Shown here one piece after another: positions 56,801-64,000 of a stretch of 64,000 nt of DNA (positions are counted from its first letter, which is position 1; each line of letters begins with the position of its first letter). The translations under genes and the position numbers were made by a program. The DNA is from Oryzias latipes. Lineage: Eukaryota; Chordata; Actinopteri; Beloniformes; Adrianichthyidae. The stretch lies in NCBI RefSeq assembly GCF_002234675.1, contig NC_019876.2, positions 22,495,161-22,559,160 of the forward strand, read 5' to 3'. The notes below the pieces were generated by a model. That model was not told where the DNA came from and did no database searches. It saw only the letters and a list, made by a program, of their open reading frames with translations.

Positions 56801-59800
56801 TGCCCCTCAGTGACCCCATTATCACTGAGGGGCTCTGTCTTTTGGTTTTACAGGACAGACCGCCACCCTGTGTGTATTACTGCCACAATAGAAGCATTCA
56901 CCTCTTGTCCATCGATCCTGTCTTTCCTTTGGAGTCAAACGAGTCCTCCCCAACTGCATCGGTTCCTCTGTTGATGACGTGGGAGCTGAGGATTCAAAAA
57001 AACTGGGAGGGGGCGTTACCTGCCGTGACGTAGGTTTCGGAAAGGTCTGCTGGGATTTGTAGTTCCGGGATGAGCGGCGCTCTCGAAGGCGGTTGTCAAT
57101 TCTAATGGAGAGAGAAATAAGAGATTCCAGGGAGTCAGGTTTGTCGTAATGCAAAAGCTCGTCCTTTATGGAATCGGATAAACCGTTGTAAAACACTTCT
57201 AGAAGCGCTCTAGTGTCCCAACCCACCTCCGTGGCCAGGATGCGGAAGTCAACTGAGTATTCGGCCACGGAGCGTTTGTCTTTGCGCAGGGTCAGCAGTT
57301 TGCGGGAGGCGTCGTGGTATCTTTCTGGTGTCTCGAATACTTGTTTAAAGTGGCCCATAAAATCTTGAAATGATAACGCCGTCATGTTGTGGTTCGCTAA
57401 GAACGCTTCGGCCCATTCAAGAGCTCGACCGCGTAACAGTCCGGTAACATAGGCTATCTTGGCTGCGTCGGAGGAATACATGCTGCCTTGTTGTGAGAAC
57501 ACCTGCGAAGACTGGAGGAGGAATCCCCTACAATGGTCGGATGTTCCCGAAAAAGGATCCGGATTGGGGATGCGAGCTTCCAGGACAGGTGAAGCATGAG
57601 GTGGCGGAGTCTGCGGCATAGGAGCCACGCCGGCGGAGTCAGGTGAGCGTGAATCGGCAATGGTTTGGAGCAATGAGTGGAGCTGGGACAACTGCTGTGA
57701 GATGGCTTGTTGATTTCCCGAAAGGCTGTGAAGCATTTGTTCATGTCTGTCCATGGTGGAGGCGTGGGAGGACAAAGTCTGGTTCACGGGGTCCGGGCCT
57801 GCTGGGTCCATGTTGGTCGGTTCGTTCTGTTAGGTTTGGAGTTGCTGGACCCAAAAAGGCAGACGAGGACTTGGTTTGATTTAGTGAGTTTTATTGTAGG
57901 ATGAAACAGATGATGTTGGGCGTTGGATTTTTGGTGTTGGTCTTGGTTCTTTTGGGTTTTTGTTCTTTGGAGGAGGATTCAGAGTTTCTTGCGAAATTTT
58001 GATCTGGAGGCTTGGGTTCTTGTGGCTTCGGTTCTGGTGGCTTTGGAGTGGACGTTGGCTTTGGCGTTGGCTTGGGCGTCGGCTTGGCTTGGTGTGGACT
58101 GTGGGCGTTAGCTTTGGCTTGACTTGGCTTGGCTTTGGATTTGGCTTGGGTTTCGGCGTAGGTTTGAGCGTAGACTTCGGCTTTGGCCTTGGCGAGGGCT
58201 TTGGCGTAGGCTTTAGTTTGGCTTTGGCTTGGATCGGCGAGTCCTTCATTAGGGCAGACGAACCGACAATGGCTGGAGGGCCAGATGGACTAAATAGGGT
58301 CCCTGATTGGATGTTGAGCAGGTGTGCGAGACCGGATCATCACGCAGGTGTGCGGGGACGACCCCGACGCCTGACAATGGTGGTCTTTTTTTAGAGCGTT
58401 GTACACATCACTCTGATCCATCAGGTCGCTGAACTAAAATCTATTGCTGGAAGGTTCTGCAGAACTGTGGCCCACTTTGCTGATAGCATTTTGGCTGGTG
58501 CTACGTGCATTAGCCGCTGTGCAGCTGCAGTGCTTCACTCGTTCTTATCTGAGTCCGCTAAAAAGCACTGCAATCTGTGCTTTTATATGATACTGGCAGC
58601 AACATGGCTCAGAGTTTCGGTTCGGTTTCCATCCTAAGTAAAAACTAAGTAGTTCATGTCTCATAACAACAAAACAAGCTGCGCCTTACTGAGATCTTGT
58701 TGTTGTTTGGTGCGGTGTAGAGCTGCTCAGAGAGGCTCCGTGTGCTCTGCTGCCAACTAGCTGTCGGAGATAAGATTGGAAAACAAGAGTCAGACGCTGA
58801 AGGACTCTCATAAATAATTAGATATCTTCCTGACCGCATTTTGAATCGATACAAGTATCGCCAAATGCATTTTTTTTACACCCCTACTATTAGACCTGTC
58901 GGCTCCATTTGCAATATGAGCGGTTGGAGAGCTTGGCCTGTAGGAAATTGGCCAGTGAGTGTAAGTGGCCTTTTTGCCCCGTGTCACTGGGAATCAGAGG
59001 TCCCTCACCGCCAAAACTTATTTTTAAATTGACTTAATAGTAAAGAGGACTTTGACCAATTTTTCTATCATATCTTATTTTAACACCAACACGTCTGTAG
59101 TTACTTTATGTAGTTTTAGCATACTATATGTATTTGTATATAACCCCTTGTGATGATACAGATATTAAGGTTTATGGAAATTGTTAAAGTGCTATATAGA
59201 TTAAATTGGATTGGACTGAATTATGTTTTGCTCTCCTTGATTTGGTTTGATCACTCTTGTTTTTTTTTTACAATGTATAAGTGTATTTCTCTCTATTTTT
59301 TTATTCATTGTTGAGTTTATTTTCATAAAGTCGTGTTTGGTAACTTTCCAGTTATCAGTGACTCTCCTTTCCCTTCAAAATGATGTTGATTTGTTTATGA
59401 AAAACTTGTTTATGACTTCCCAGTCTCATTCACCAAAAAACATCCCAGCACCTTCTGTTCTATGTATGTCTGACATTTTGTACCATGTTAGATGACTACT
59501 TTCATCTTTTCTTTGTCAGAGTGTCAAAGAAACCACAAGCACAGCGGAGTCCTCCCAGACTGAAGTCTCTCAGGAGGTTCCATTATTATGTATGTTTGAA
59601 AACTACTTTTCTTTTAATTCTGAAGAAATTGACAGTAATATGGTTGTCTTTTTTTCCATTTGAAGCTGAACCACCCACTCTCATTACTGACATGAAGGTA
59701 AAGCAGATACATAAAGACATTCTTAAAAATGAAAACTGAATTTTCCACAGACTGACTGAAACGGTAAACTTGTTTCAGGTGAAGGAGCGGCTTCAGATGT

Positions 59801-60972
59801 TTAAAAGTCTGGAAAGCAAAACTCCTAAAAAGAAGCAGCAACTCTTCCAGGTGATGGAGACTGAAAATGTTCCTGTTGTCTTTTGGATCTTTTAAAACAT
59901 TCTTGCTTTTATATAATTTGACATGATTATTTCCTGCCTCCTGTTGTTCAGGTAAAGACTCATGCTCGTGGAATTTCATTTGCCACTAAGGAGGAAACAA
60001 TGCTGGCGAAAAAGACAAACAGAGAGGAGCAAAAAGGAGTGAAGGTGGTCATAATCTGCTGTTCTACTTTCATCTCTTCATGCAGCTGCACAGACTTAAA
60101 GACAAGCAGCTATAAATACTGACCAATCGTTATATAACAGACAGGACAATACAAGTATGTAAAGTAAACACATTCAAGTTTGCATGAATCTATAAACTAA
60201 TAAAAAGTAAGTAAAAGCTGGGTTTCAAAGCCAGAGTTAAGAAGGTCATAAGGTGTGATGTCTGTACGCTGTGGAAGCCCCGCCCTCCTCTAGATGACTA
60301 GTTGACCTGGATGACCATATGGAACTCTTTCTTATTATTCACTAATAAATGTAAAAATGAATTATTGATTTAAAAACATGTATTTTTTAAAACATAAAGC
60401 AGGATTTCTGGAATTAGATGCTTTAGAAATAAGACTGAGTGACTAAAATGATCGATTAGTCACCCAATCTTATTTCTAAAGTATCTAAATCTGCTTTATT
60501 TTGAATTTTCTTTGGAAAACGCAGCAGGAAGAAATGCAGCTTTAAATTATGTTTTTTTCATTTTTTTTTTTTTTTAGATTTCCTTGTAAATACTTATTTT
60601 GCTGTGTTTGAAAAGGAACCAGCCTCAACATTAACTAACGTGGGAAACAGTAAAAGCGTCAGAAAATCACAAACCAAGCTGCCCAACTGTGTAAACTTGT
60701 GATTTGCTACAGGTTTTCTACAGCATTTATCCATGACCTATTTACTGTGATTTGAGGTCAAATGTTTTTATAATTTATAAGTAAATGAGTTACAGAGGTT
60801 CCGAAATTCCCTCCACTAACCTGAACCCTTTTTTTTTTTTTTTTTTTTCTTACTATGTCTTTATGTTTACTCATGTTTTACTCTGATAATTTCTTATTGA
60901 CGTTTTATTCTGTTTTTCTTATTTTAACCTTGTACAGCGACCTTGGGTGACCTGAAAGGCGCTTGAAATAAA

Positions 60973-61012
<40 letters not shown>

Positions 61013-61570
61013 TTGCCTTTGCAAAGGAGCGCAACAGGACAGAAATAGGAGCGATGTTTAAATGGATTGATCTTTGTGGGTGAATGGCCTCAAAAACACA
61101 CACACCTGTACACACACACTGCTCCTTTTTTAGGACAAAAAATAAGTGAGAAAGCTGCAGGTTTGCAAAATAAAAACAATTTAAGGAGATTAGAAAGTCT
61201 GGAGAACAACTGCTGCACATTTGTTTCAATAAAGTTTGGTTCTTTTGAAGCATAATCAAAACAAATGATGGATAAATGTAGACAAGTGCTAAAGGAATCA
61301 GTGTTTAAGGGGTTTCAGCTGTGCATGTCTGGTCTTCTTTCTTGACAGACGTTTGGAAATCTCGTCACTGCTGTCAGCAAACAGAATTTATCTGCAGTCA
61401 AACCCACAGCGGGGAGGAAAGCCACAACAAGCCTGAAGGTATGGAGTGGCTTCATGTTTGCATGCTCTCCACAGAGCTTCTGTCAGGGTTTGAACCTCCT
61501 ATGCTCTTAAATGTCTCAGGTGAAGGACCTCGTGCAGATGTTTTCTGCTTTATCAGTTCCACCAAAGTAG
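38834..61570 (+). CDS. Gene B: 22-exon zinc-finger/Pro-Lys repeat protein, unknown family
   Basis: Exons: 38834-38847, 44149-44366, 44455-44651, 44743-44806, 44880-44956, 46633-46690, 46762-46838, 46916-46981, 47223-48881, 49080-49140, 49236-49291, 49371-49502, 50028-50144, 50644-50707, 50778-50818, 52040-52132, 59520-59589, 59666-59697, 59779-59850, 59952-60044, 61349-61438 and 61520-61570. All junctions are GT/AG and every phase matches, giving 3402 nt, 1133 aa, no internal stop. N-terminus: two CGW finger modules. Middle: 553-aa Pro/Lys repeats. C-terminus: small Lys/Ser-rich exons, three of which begin VK(D/E)xxQMF. No signal peptide or membrane segment is seen, so cytosolic or nuclear. 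An ISRE suggests interferon control. A chromovirus sits in the 52133-59519 intron. The family is unrecognised and the exact ends are inferred. Confidence 0.72.
39405..39712 (-). repeat. Inverted third copy of the repeat at the duplication left edge
   Basis: The reverse complement matches 23580-23760 and 42680-42830 (AATGCATTTTCATT ... GCGCTGTTTTG ... AGCATGG). It continues beyond the nested MITE at 40850-40900. The left arm of the segmental duplication thus contains an interspersed repeat. Confidence 0.75.
39713..40848 (+). mobile_element. MITE with TGTGTCTGAA ends, split by a hAT element
   Basis: Ends TGTGTCTGAATTCC (39713) and the inverse GGAGTTCAGACACA (ending 40848). It interrupts the inverted repeat copy on either side and is itself interrupted by the element 40111-40822. 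Confidence 0.65.
40111..40822 (+). mobile_element. hAT element, TAGGGGTGTAA ends
   Basis: TAGGGGTGTAATAGTACA at the left and its near-inverse TGTACCGTTACACCCCCTA at the right. The flanks are ATGAGTAG and GTGAGTAG (7 of 8 alike), a typical hAT 8-bp duplication. There is no complete transposase frame. Confidence 0.8.
41121..41780 (+). mobile_element. hAT (Charlie-type) fragment
   Basis: Begins CAGTGGTCCCCAAACCCCGAGCC, the same kind of end as at 28426 and 45641, with related body sequence (GGGGAGGAAAAAGCC, GAAAACAGAAGCAG). The right end is not defined. Confidence 0.6.
41991..42662 (+). mobile_element. MITE with ~30-bp inverted repeats
   Basis: AGGCCTGTTCACACCGGGAC at the left and the near-inverse GTCCCGGTGTGTACGGGCCT at the right. 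Flanks TAA and TGA. Absent from copy A, where the repeat is continuous. The class is uncertain, possibly Harbinger-like given a 3-bp flank. Confidence 0.8.
43772..43781 (+). promoter_or_regulatory. ISRE-like core in copy B
   Basis: GAAACAGAAA, conserved with 26737-26746. A second near-match on the other strand (TTTCACTTTT) follows at once in copy B only. Confidence 0.3.
44149..44366 (+). CDS. Gene B exon 2: first CGW zinc-finger module
   Basis: Acceptor TTCTGTAG|TAAT, donor ATTG|GTTAGT. Same as gene A except AGG in place of its ATG and a 24-bp tandem duplication that repeats QQYLCEQK. The finger reads CPCCGWSK ... HQGKMGC. Confidence 0.78.
44455..44651 (+). CDS. Gene B exon 3: second CGW zinc-finger module
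   Basis: 197 nt, acceptor GAACAG, donor [25 protein letters not shown] ... HQGRMEC keeps the presumed metal ligands. Confidence 0.78.
44743..44956 (+). CDS. Gene B exons 4-5
   Basis: 44743-44806 ([21 protein letters not shown], donor TACT|GTAGGT) and 44880-44956 ([18 protein letters not shown]..., donor CCCAG|GTCTGG). The first leaves in phase 1 and the second in phase 0. This donor choice is the one that keeps the frame open into the next exon; the alternative TAG|GTGTCA does not. Confidence 0.65.
45293..45498 (+). mobile_element. Short MITE, ACCCTTATGCTATC ends
   Basis: Imperfect inverted repeats ACCCTTATGCTATC / GATAGCACAAGGGT, 206 bp. The same family lies in the opposite orientation at 50879-51075. 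Absent from copy A. Confidence 0.8.
45641..46257 (+). mobile_element. hAT (Charlie-type) element, copy B
   Basis: Orthologous by duplication to 28426-29028, with the same ends and flanks. Confidence 0.75.
46633..46981 (+). CDS. Gene B exons 6-8
   Basis: 46633-46690 ([19 protein letters not shown], leaves in phase 1), 46762-46838 ([18 protein letters not shown]...) and 46916-46981 ([20 protein letters not shown]). Polar linker sequence. The second exon contains an internal CAG|GTAGAACAG|GTGAGG, two possible donors 9 nt apart. Confidence 0.7.
47223..48881 (+). CDS. Gene B exon 9: nested Pro/Lys-rich repeat exon (553 codons)
   Basis: Acceptor TTTTTTCAG|GTGGAC, donor ACAAAA|GTAAAT, entirely open. 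The basic unit is about 10 aa, consensus VLPKNxxPPV. Units are grouped into larger repeats marked by [10 protein letters not shown] at DNA spacings of 234, 234, 264 and 264 nt (78, 78, 88 and 88 aa), the longer ones having one more decapeptide. A helical tail ([20 protein letters not shown]) follows. Such sequence should be extended and unstructured; PxxP-like motifs may bind partners. Period lengths are all multiples of three. Gene A keeps only a short version. Confidence 0.85.
49080..50144 (+). CDS. Gene B exons 10-13
   Basis: 49080-49140 ([20 protein letters not shown], donor TCAG|GTATTA), 49236-49291 ([18 protein letters not shown]), 49371-49502 ([19 protein letters not shown] ... KVKEKE) and 50028-50144 ([17 protein letters not shown] ...). 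Phases 0-1-0-0-0. Lys/Ser-rich linker sequence with no known domain. Confidence 0.65.
50644..52132 (+). CDS. Gene B exons 14-16: module 1 (SV.., [12 protein letters not shown]..)
   Basis: 50644-50707 ([21 protein letters not shown], leaves in phase 1), 50778-50818 ([14 protein letters not shown]) and 52040-52132 ([20 protein letters not shown]...). It is followed by a second set with the same phases and motif starts at 59520-59850. The MITE 50879-51075 lies between the second and third exon. Confidence 0.65.
50879..51075 (-). mobile_element. Short MITE, ACCCTTGTGCTATC ends
   Basis: Same family as 45293-45498 in opposite orientation, in a gene B intron. Confidence 0.8.
51080..52039. other. 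Intronic, no recognised element
   Basis: AT-rich. The frame 51763-52161 overlaps exon 16 in another frame and is not supported. Confidence 0.4.
52957..53505 (-). repeat. 3' LTR of chromovirus 2
   Basis: TGTTAGG ... CGCCTGACA as written on the plus strand. Includes the last 37 nt of the pol frame (stop at 53469-53471) and a copy of the Lys/Pro-rich LTR frame 53378-53010. Confidence 0.95.
53469..56870 (-). pseudogene. pol: Pol of chromovirus 2 with two premature stops
   Basis: In the minus-1 frame relative to gag, open from just after a TAA at about 56870. Protease ([13 protein letters not shown]), RT with [10 protein letters not shown], RNase H ([22 protein letters not shown]), integrase ([43 protein letters not shown]) and chromodomain ([21 protein letters not shown]). 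An in-frame TGA at 55052-55050 stands where the relatives have Trp (after RLNPRQAR), and a TAG at 54035-54033 lies before SLLRTS. Otherwise the frame is continuous to 53469, where it ends inside the 3' LTR. Each stop is one base from a sense codon. Confidence 0.92.
56822..57811 (-). CDS. gag: Gag polyprotein of chromovirus 2
   Basis: ATG at 57811, five bases after the primer-binding site, 329 aa, stop at 56822-56824, intact. Retrotransposon gag domain ([20 protein letters not shown] region) and a CCHC zinc knuckle [14 protein letters not shown] near the C-terminus. It overlaps the pol frame by about 45 nt. No X_XXY_YYZ heptamer is visible in the overlap, unlike chromovirus 1. Confidence 0.92.
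   Translation of the reverse strand: MDPAGPDPVNQTLSSHASTMDRHEQMLHSLSGNQQAISQQLSQLHSLLQTIADSRSPDSAGVAPMPQTPPPHASPVLEARIPNPDPFSGTSDHCRGFLLQSSQVFSQQGSMYSSDAAKIAYVTGLLRGRALEWAEAFLANHNMTALSFQDFMGHFKQVFETPERYHDASRKLLTLRKDKRSVAEYSVDFRILATEVGWDTRALLEVFYNGLSDSIKDELLHYDKPDSLESLISLSIRIDNRLRERRSSRNYKSQQTFPKPTSRQVTPPPSFFESSAPTSSTEEPMQLGRTRLTPKERQDRWTRGECFYCGSNTHRVAVCPVKPKDRAPQ
57816..57825 (-). promoter_or_regulatory. Self-priming primer-binding site of chromovirus 2
   Basis: ACGAACCGAC (minus strand), starting two bases after the 5' LTR, is the exact complement of GTCGGTTCGT at 58267-58258, the predicted RNA 5' end. A TATTTAG box (58296-58290) lies 29 bp before that. Confidence 0.72.
57828..58376 (-). 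repeat. 5' LTR of chromovirus 2
   Basis: Identical to 52957-53505 except at 58193. A 122-codon Lys/Pro-rich frame starts at ATG 58249, 18 nt after the predicted transcript start, and ends at 57881 before gag. Confidence 0.95.
58382..59519. other. Intronic DNA with hAT-like and L2-like remnants
   Basis: 58850-58888 (ATCGATACAAGTATCGCC ... TTACACCCCTA) looks like the end of a hAT element. 59140-59215 (GTGCTATATAGATTAAATTGG) resembles an L2 LINE 3' tail. No exon recognised. Confidence 0.45.
59520..59850 (+). CDS. Gene B exons 17-19: module 2
   Basis: 59520-59589 ([20 protein letters not shown], leaves in phase 1), 59666-59697 ([11 protein letters not shown]) and 59779-59850 ([19 protein letters not shown]). 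Same order, phases and exon-start motifs as exons 14-16, so the three-exon block was probably duplicated. Confidence 0.65.
59952..60044 (+). CDS. Gene B exon 20
   Basis: Acceptor GTTCAG|GTAAAG, donor GTGAAG|GTGGTC, 31 codons ([20 protein letters not shown]...). Basic, phase 0 on both sides. Confidence 0.62.
60045..61348. other. Intron with L2-like tail and (ATT)n
   Basis: 60930-60975 (GTACAGCGACCTTGGGTGAC ... AAAGGCGCTTGAAATAAA) is a typical L2-like LINE 3' end followed by (TTA)n at 60977-61006. At 60370-60490 an inverted pair, ATTTCTGGAATTAGATGCTTTAG and CTAAAGTATCTAAATC-like, gives partial dyad symmetry. Confidence 0.5.
61349..61570 (+). CDS. Gene B exons 21-22 (stop TAG)
   Basis: 61349-61438 ([20 protein letters not shown]...) and 61520-61570 ([16 protein letters not shown], stop). 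The last exon starts with the same VK(D/E)xxQMF motif as exons 16 and 19. Confidence 0.68.
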
Positions 61571-63234
61571 AGGCTGGAAGGAAGCAGGAAACCAGCAGCG
61601 CACACGATAACCCGCCCTGAACCTACAGCTGTGAGGGGAGACAGGAAGTGAAAGTCCTCTGCTGTGGTCCTAATGCGAACGCTTCACAAAATGTGTTTAG
61701 AGCAGCAGCAGTTCAGCTGCATGTATGTAACTTTAGGATATGTCTCAGCCATGAAACCTTTGCTGATGTTCCTCAACTGCTTCACCCTCAGGTTTCTGCC
61801 GGCACAGCTTAAACATGCAGAAGTTAGAGATTAATGCGTGCTTTAAGCTGTTTGATTTTAAAGTGGAGACTTTTATTCAGAAGAGGTTACTTGTCCAGAA
61901 AATGTCAGATAAGAAAACATCAGTTTACCTTAAGGATAATGGAGAACATAAAATATCAAACCAGTTAGTGATTAATTCATTTTGTACATCTATTTATCAG
62001 GAACTCAAAAACAGGAAATAAAAAAGAAGGAAATGAATTGTTCATAGTTCTGAAGATGCTGCAAAGCTCCAAATCTAGTCCTTTCCGAACTCTGATGGAG
62101 ATCCATCAGCGGTTCTGAGAGTCTGTGTGTGTCTGTTCCCATCACTTCTTCAGAACCTTGTTGGCTGAGCGCCAGCCTGAAAGCCTGAAGGAGCAGGACT
62201 TTTGCTGTGAGCAGCCTTTCTGCTGGGAGTAACTCATTACTAAAGGACCGAATCACAAAAACACACAACTTTTTGCTTTGATAAAGTACAGGAAGGAATT
62301 AGTGCAATATTCTTCCAAAGAATTTTTGACTTTTTACATCAGACCAGTCGCTTAAAGTTTTAAAAAAAGAGACAAAGAGGCATTTCCTAAAGAAGAAATG
62401 ACACAAACCGAATCTGTTTAAAGATCATGCTCAGGCTGTTTAGGCTTCAATAATCCAAAAATGTTTGTGTTCCTAATAAATGTATCCATTTCTGTTTGTA
62501 TCTTTCTGCTTTATCCATGCCTGTACTTCTTTATTTGATCTTTTTATCTAAAGATTCAAGATCAAAAATTGTTCTTCAAGCAAATAGCCTTTATTTTCAT
62601 TCGTGTGGACTAAACTGCTTTCATTTGACTAAAAAAGAGGATTTTTTTTAACTTTATATTTTTTTTATTTACTTTAAAGAAAAGGGGGATTTTAATAGTA
62701 ATACGTTTACCATAAACCTTCATCTTAATGTAAAACTCTACATGGTATGTTTGTCATTTTAGACTAATGTATAGAAAGCTACTTGAAAGAAGGTGCAGGA
62801 CTTTGAATTTTATTTTAAGGAATTACTTTTGAACAATAATAAGAAGTCATGTGGAATGTATTACAGTTTGGAAGTTCCCTGTGATCTGTTTTTCTTTTCC
62901 TGGCTGCTGTGCGGCTGGACCGCTGCTGGCTTTCACTGCTCGTGTTTATTTTTGCTCCTTCCTCTGGTTTTTTATCTGCCCTAAATAAAGGCTCTGTGTG
63001 TTTGCTCCATGTGAGCCGTCGGAAGCCTGTCCCATTTCAAGGAGTTTCTATATTATACTGCATGCAGAGCTAACCATTATTTTATGACATCTAACAAAAT
63101 TAATCACACCAAAGATCTTATGAAATGTAAAAAAAAAATCAAAGGAATAAAAACCTGATTTGATGGTTTTGAAAACTAAAGCTATGTTTTTTCATTTCCT
63201 GGATTCCTAAATAAAATATACATTGGGAAAATAC
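61571..63234 (+). other. Gene B 3' UTR and downstream DNA
   Basis: No further exon recognised. Several AATAAA motifs are present (near 62475 and at 62984). Confidence 0.45.
62984..62989 (+). terminator. Candidate polyadenylation signal of gene B
   Basis: AATAAA followed within 10-20 nt by GT-rich CTCTGTGTGTTTG, the classic arrangement. It lies 1.4 kb past the stop. A nearer AATAAA at about 62475 is an alternative. Confidence 0.45.
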
Positions 63235-63497
63235 ATCCATCCATTTTTTGAACCTGCTAAATCCCTTTTGGTGTCATGGGGTTGCTGGAGCCAACCCAGC
63301 TGGGTACTCACATGCACACCTAGGGACAAATTTAAAGTCACTAATTAACCTATGAAGGCTCTTTTTTTTTTTTTTTTGGACTGTGGGAAGAAGTTGGTGA
63401 AAACACAAACTTGCACAGGAAGAACCCCGCTAGGATTTGAACCAGGGTCGTCTCGCTGTGAGGTGAGAGCGCTAACCACTACATTATCATGCAGCCC
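63235..63497 (-). mobile_element. tRNA-derived SINE, old copy
   Basis: Same family as 2171-2570: B box GGTTCAAATCC at 63433-63443 (minus), GTGGTTAGCGCTCTC in the head and an ATGGATGGATG tail at 63235-63245. Interrupted by a T17-like run. Confidence 0.75.
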
Positions 63498-64000
63498 CAC
63501 AATTATATATAATATCTTAAATCAAACTTGAACAATTATTAATCGTATTTTTTATTGTTTCTTCTGGCATAAAACTGCAGAAAAAAAAACAAGCCCCACA
63601 ACAGGAATTCAATGATCTATAAACAAGTGCTTCTCAAAAATGCATTTAATTAAAAAAAAAAAAACACGCCAAGCTATATTCTGTTACGGACCCAACCCAA
63701 TGAAAATTTTGTTTTTTGTAGCATTTTTCTCATGATGGATGACACCTATAAAGAAAGTTAAGATTAAAATTGCGTTTCTGAGTATTTCTTTATTCAAATC
63801 ATAAATCTGGAGCAGACAAAAATGTGCAGAGTGAAAACGCTCGGTGGTTACATAAAATCTACAATTTGTGGGCAAACTCCCTGCTCCTCTTCATTCTGAT
63901 CCATCCGCTGGTTGAAGATTAGATCCATGTACGTCTTTGTAACAACTGACGCTGACGGAAGCTGATAAATAATTAAATAAATAATGTCTTGACAGCAAAT
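63498..64000. other. AT-rich DNA, no gene recognised
   Basis: Contains poly-A runs and short frames only up to the window edge. Confidence 0.4.

Larger units (their letters stand above)
52957..58376 (-). mobile_element. Ty3/gypsy chromovirus 2, young, in a gene B intron
   Basis: Minus-strand element. 5' LTR 58376-57828, gag 57811-56822, pol about 56870-53469, 3' LTR 53505-52957. The flanks are perfect 5-bp duplications ATGGT (52952-52956 and 58377-58381). The two 549-bp LTRs differ at one base that I can find (53322 T, 58193 C). The pol C-terminus has a chromodomain. Two nonsense codons interrupt pol, so this copy is probably not autonomous. Related to chromovirus 1 but a different family (LTRs unrelated except for short start-site features). 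Confidence 0.95.

Overview
This is a eukaryotic, almost certainly teleost fish, window. The evidence is spliceosomal introns with GT/AG borders, a TRIM-type coiled-coil and B30.2 exon set with canonical TRIM exon lengths, and a dense fish-type transposon load: Ty3/gypsy chromoviruses, RTE and L2/Rex-like LINEs, an R2-like LINE, a Tc1 element, hAT and PIF/Harbinger pieces, tRNA-derived SINEs and several MITEs. A medaka-like species is possible from the look of some short repeats, but that is impression only. No rRNA, functional tRNA, CRISPR or bacterial operon is present.

Layout. 1-13 kb is almost wholly mobile DNA: a 5'-truncated gypsy pol fragment (1-1017), a solo LTR with perfect 5-bp target duplication (1440-1921), a SINE, a full gypsy chromovirus with open gag and pol (2613-8039) inserted in another SINE, a 5' piece of an R2-like LINE, an L2/Rex-like LINE 3' end, a hAT C-terminal remnant and a second solo LTR (10682-11210). 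14.6-21.3 kb holds a nearly intact RTE LINE (minus strand) and an R2-like LINE whose 5' end carries a tRNA-like Pol III promoter. 21.3-23.4 kb is a Tc1 element split by a hAT element. 23.4-30.1 kb and 41.8-49.0 kb are two copies of one segmental duplication.

Host genes. (1) Gene B (ATG 38834, stop 61570, plus strand) is modelled as 22 exons whose phases all agree and give one open frame of 1133 codons. It has two CGW-type C/H zinc-finger-like modules, a 1659-nt exon of nested Pro/Lys-rich repeats, then many small Lys-rich exons that include a duplicated three-exon module. A consensus ISRE core lies 66 bp before its ATG. (2) Gene A (27176-29987, plus) is a shortened duplicate of the first part of gene B; an in-frame deletion fused two exons and a frameshift ended it early (346 aa). 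(3) Gene C (31913-33987, plus) has TRIM coiled-coil and PRY-SPRY exons, with no RING or B-box exon visible. TRIM-like architecture, ISRE sequence and fast tandem change suggest an interferon-responsive, defence-type locus, but that is inference.

A second chromovirus (52957-58376, minus strand, LTRs differing at one base, perfect target duplication) sits in a gene B intron. Both chromoviruses appear to use self-priming: the predicted first 10-11 nt of the RNA are complementary to the site next to the LTR. The first uses a classic TTTAAAC slippery heptamer between gag and pol. Remaining intergenic DNA is AT-rich, with microsatellites and old repeats.
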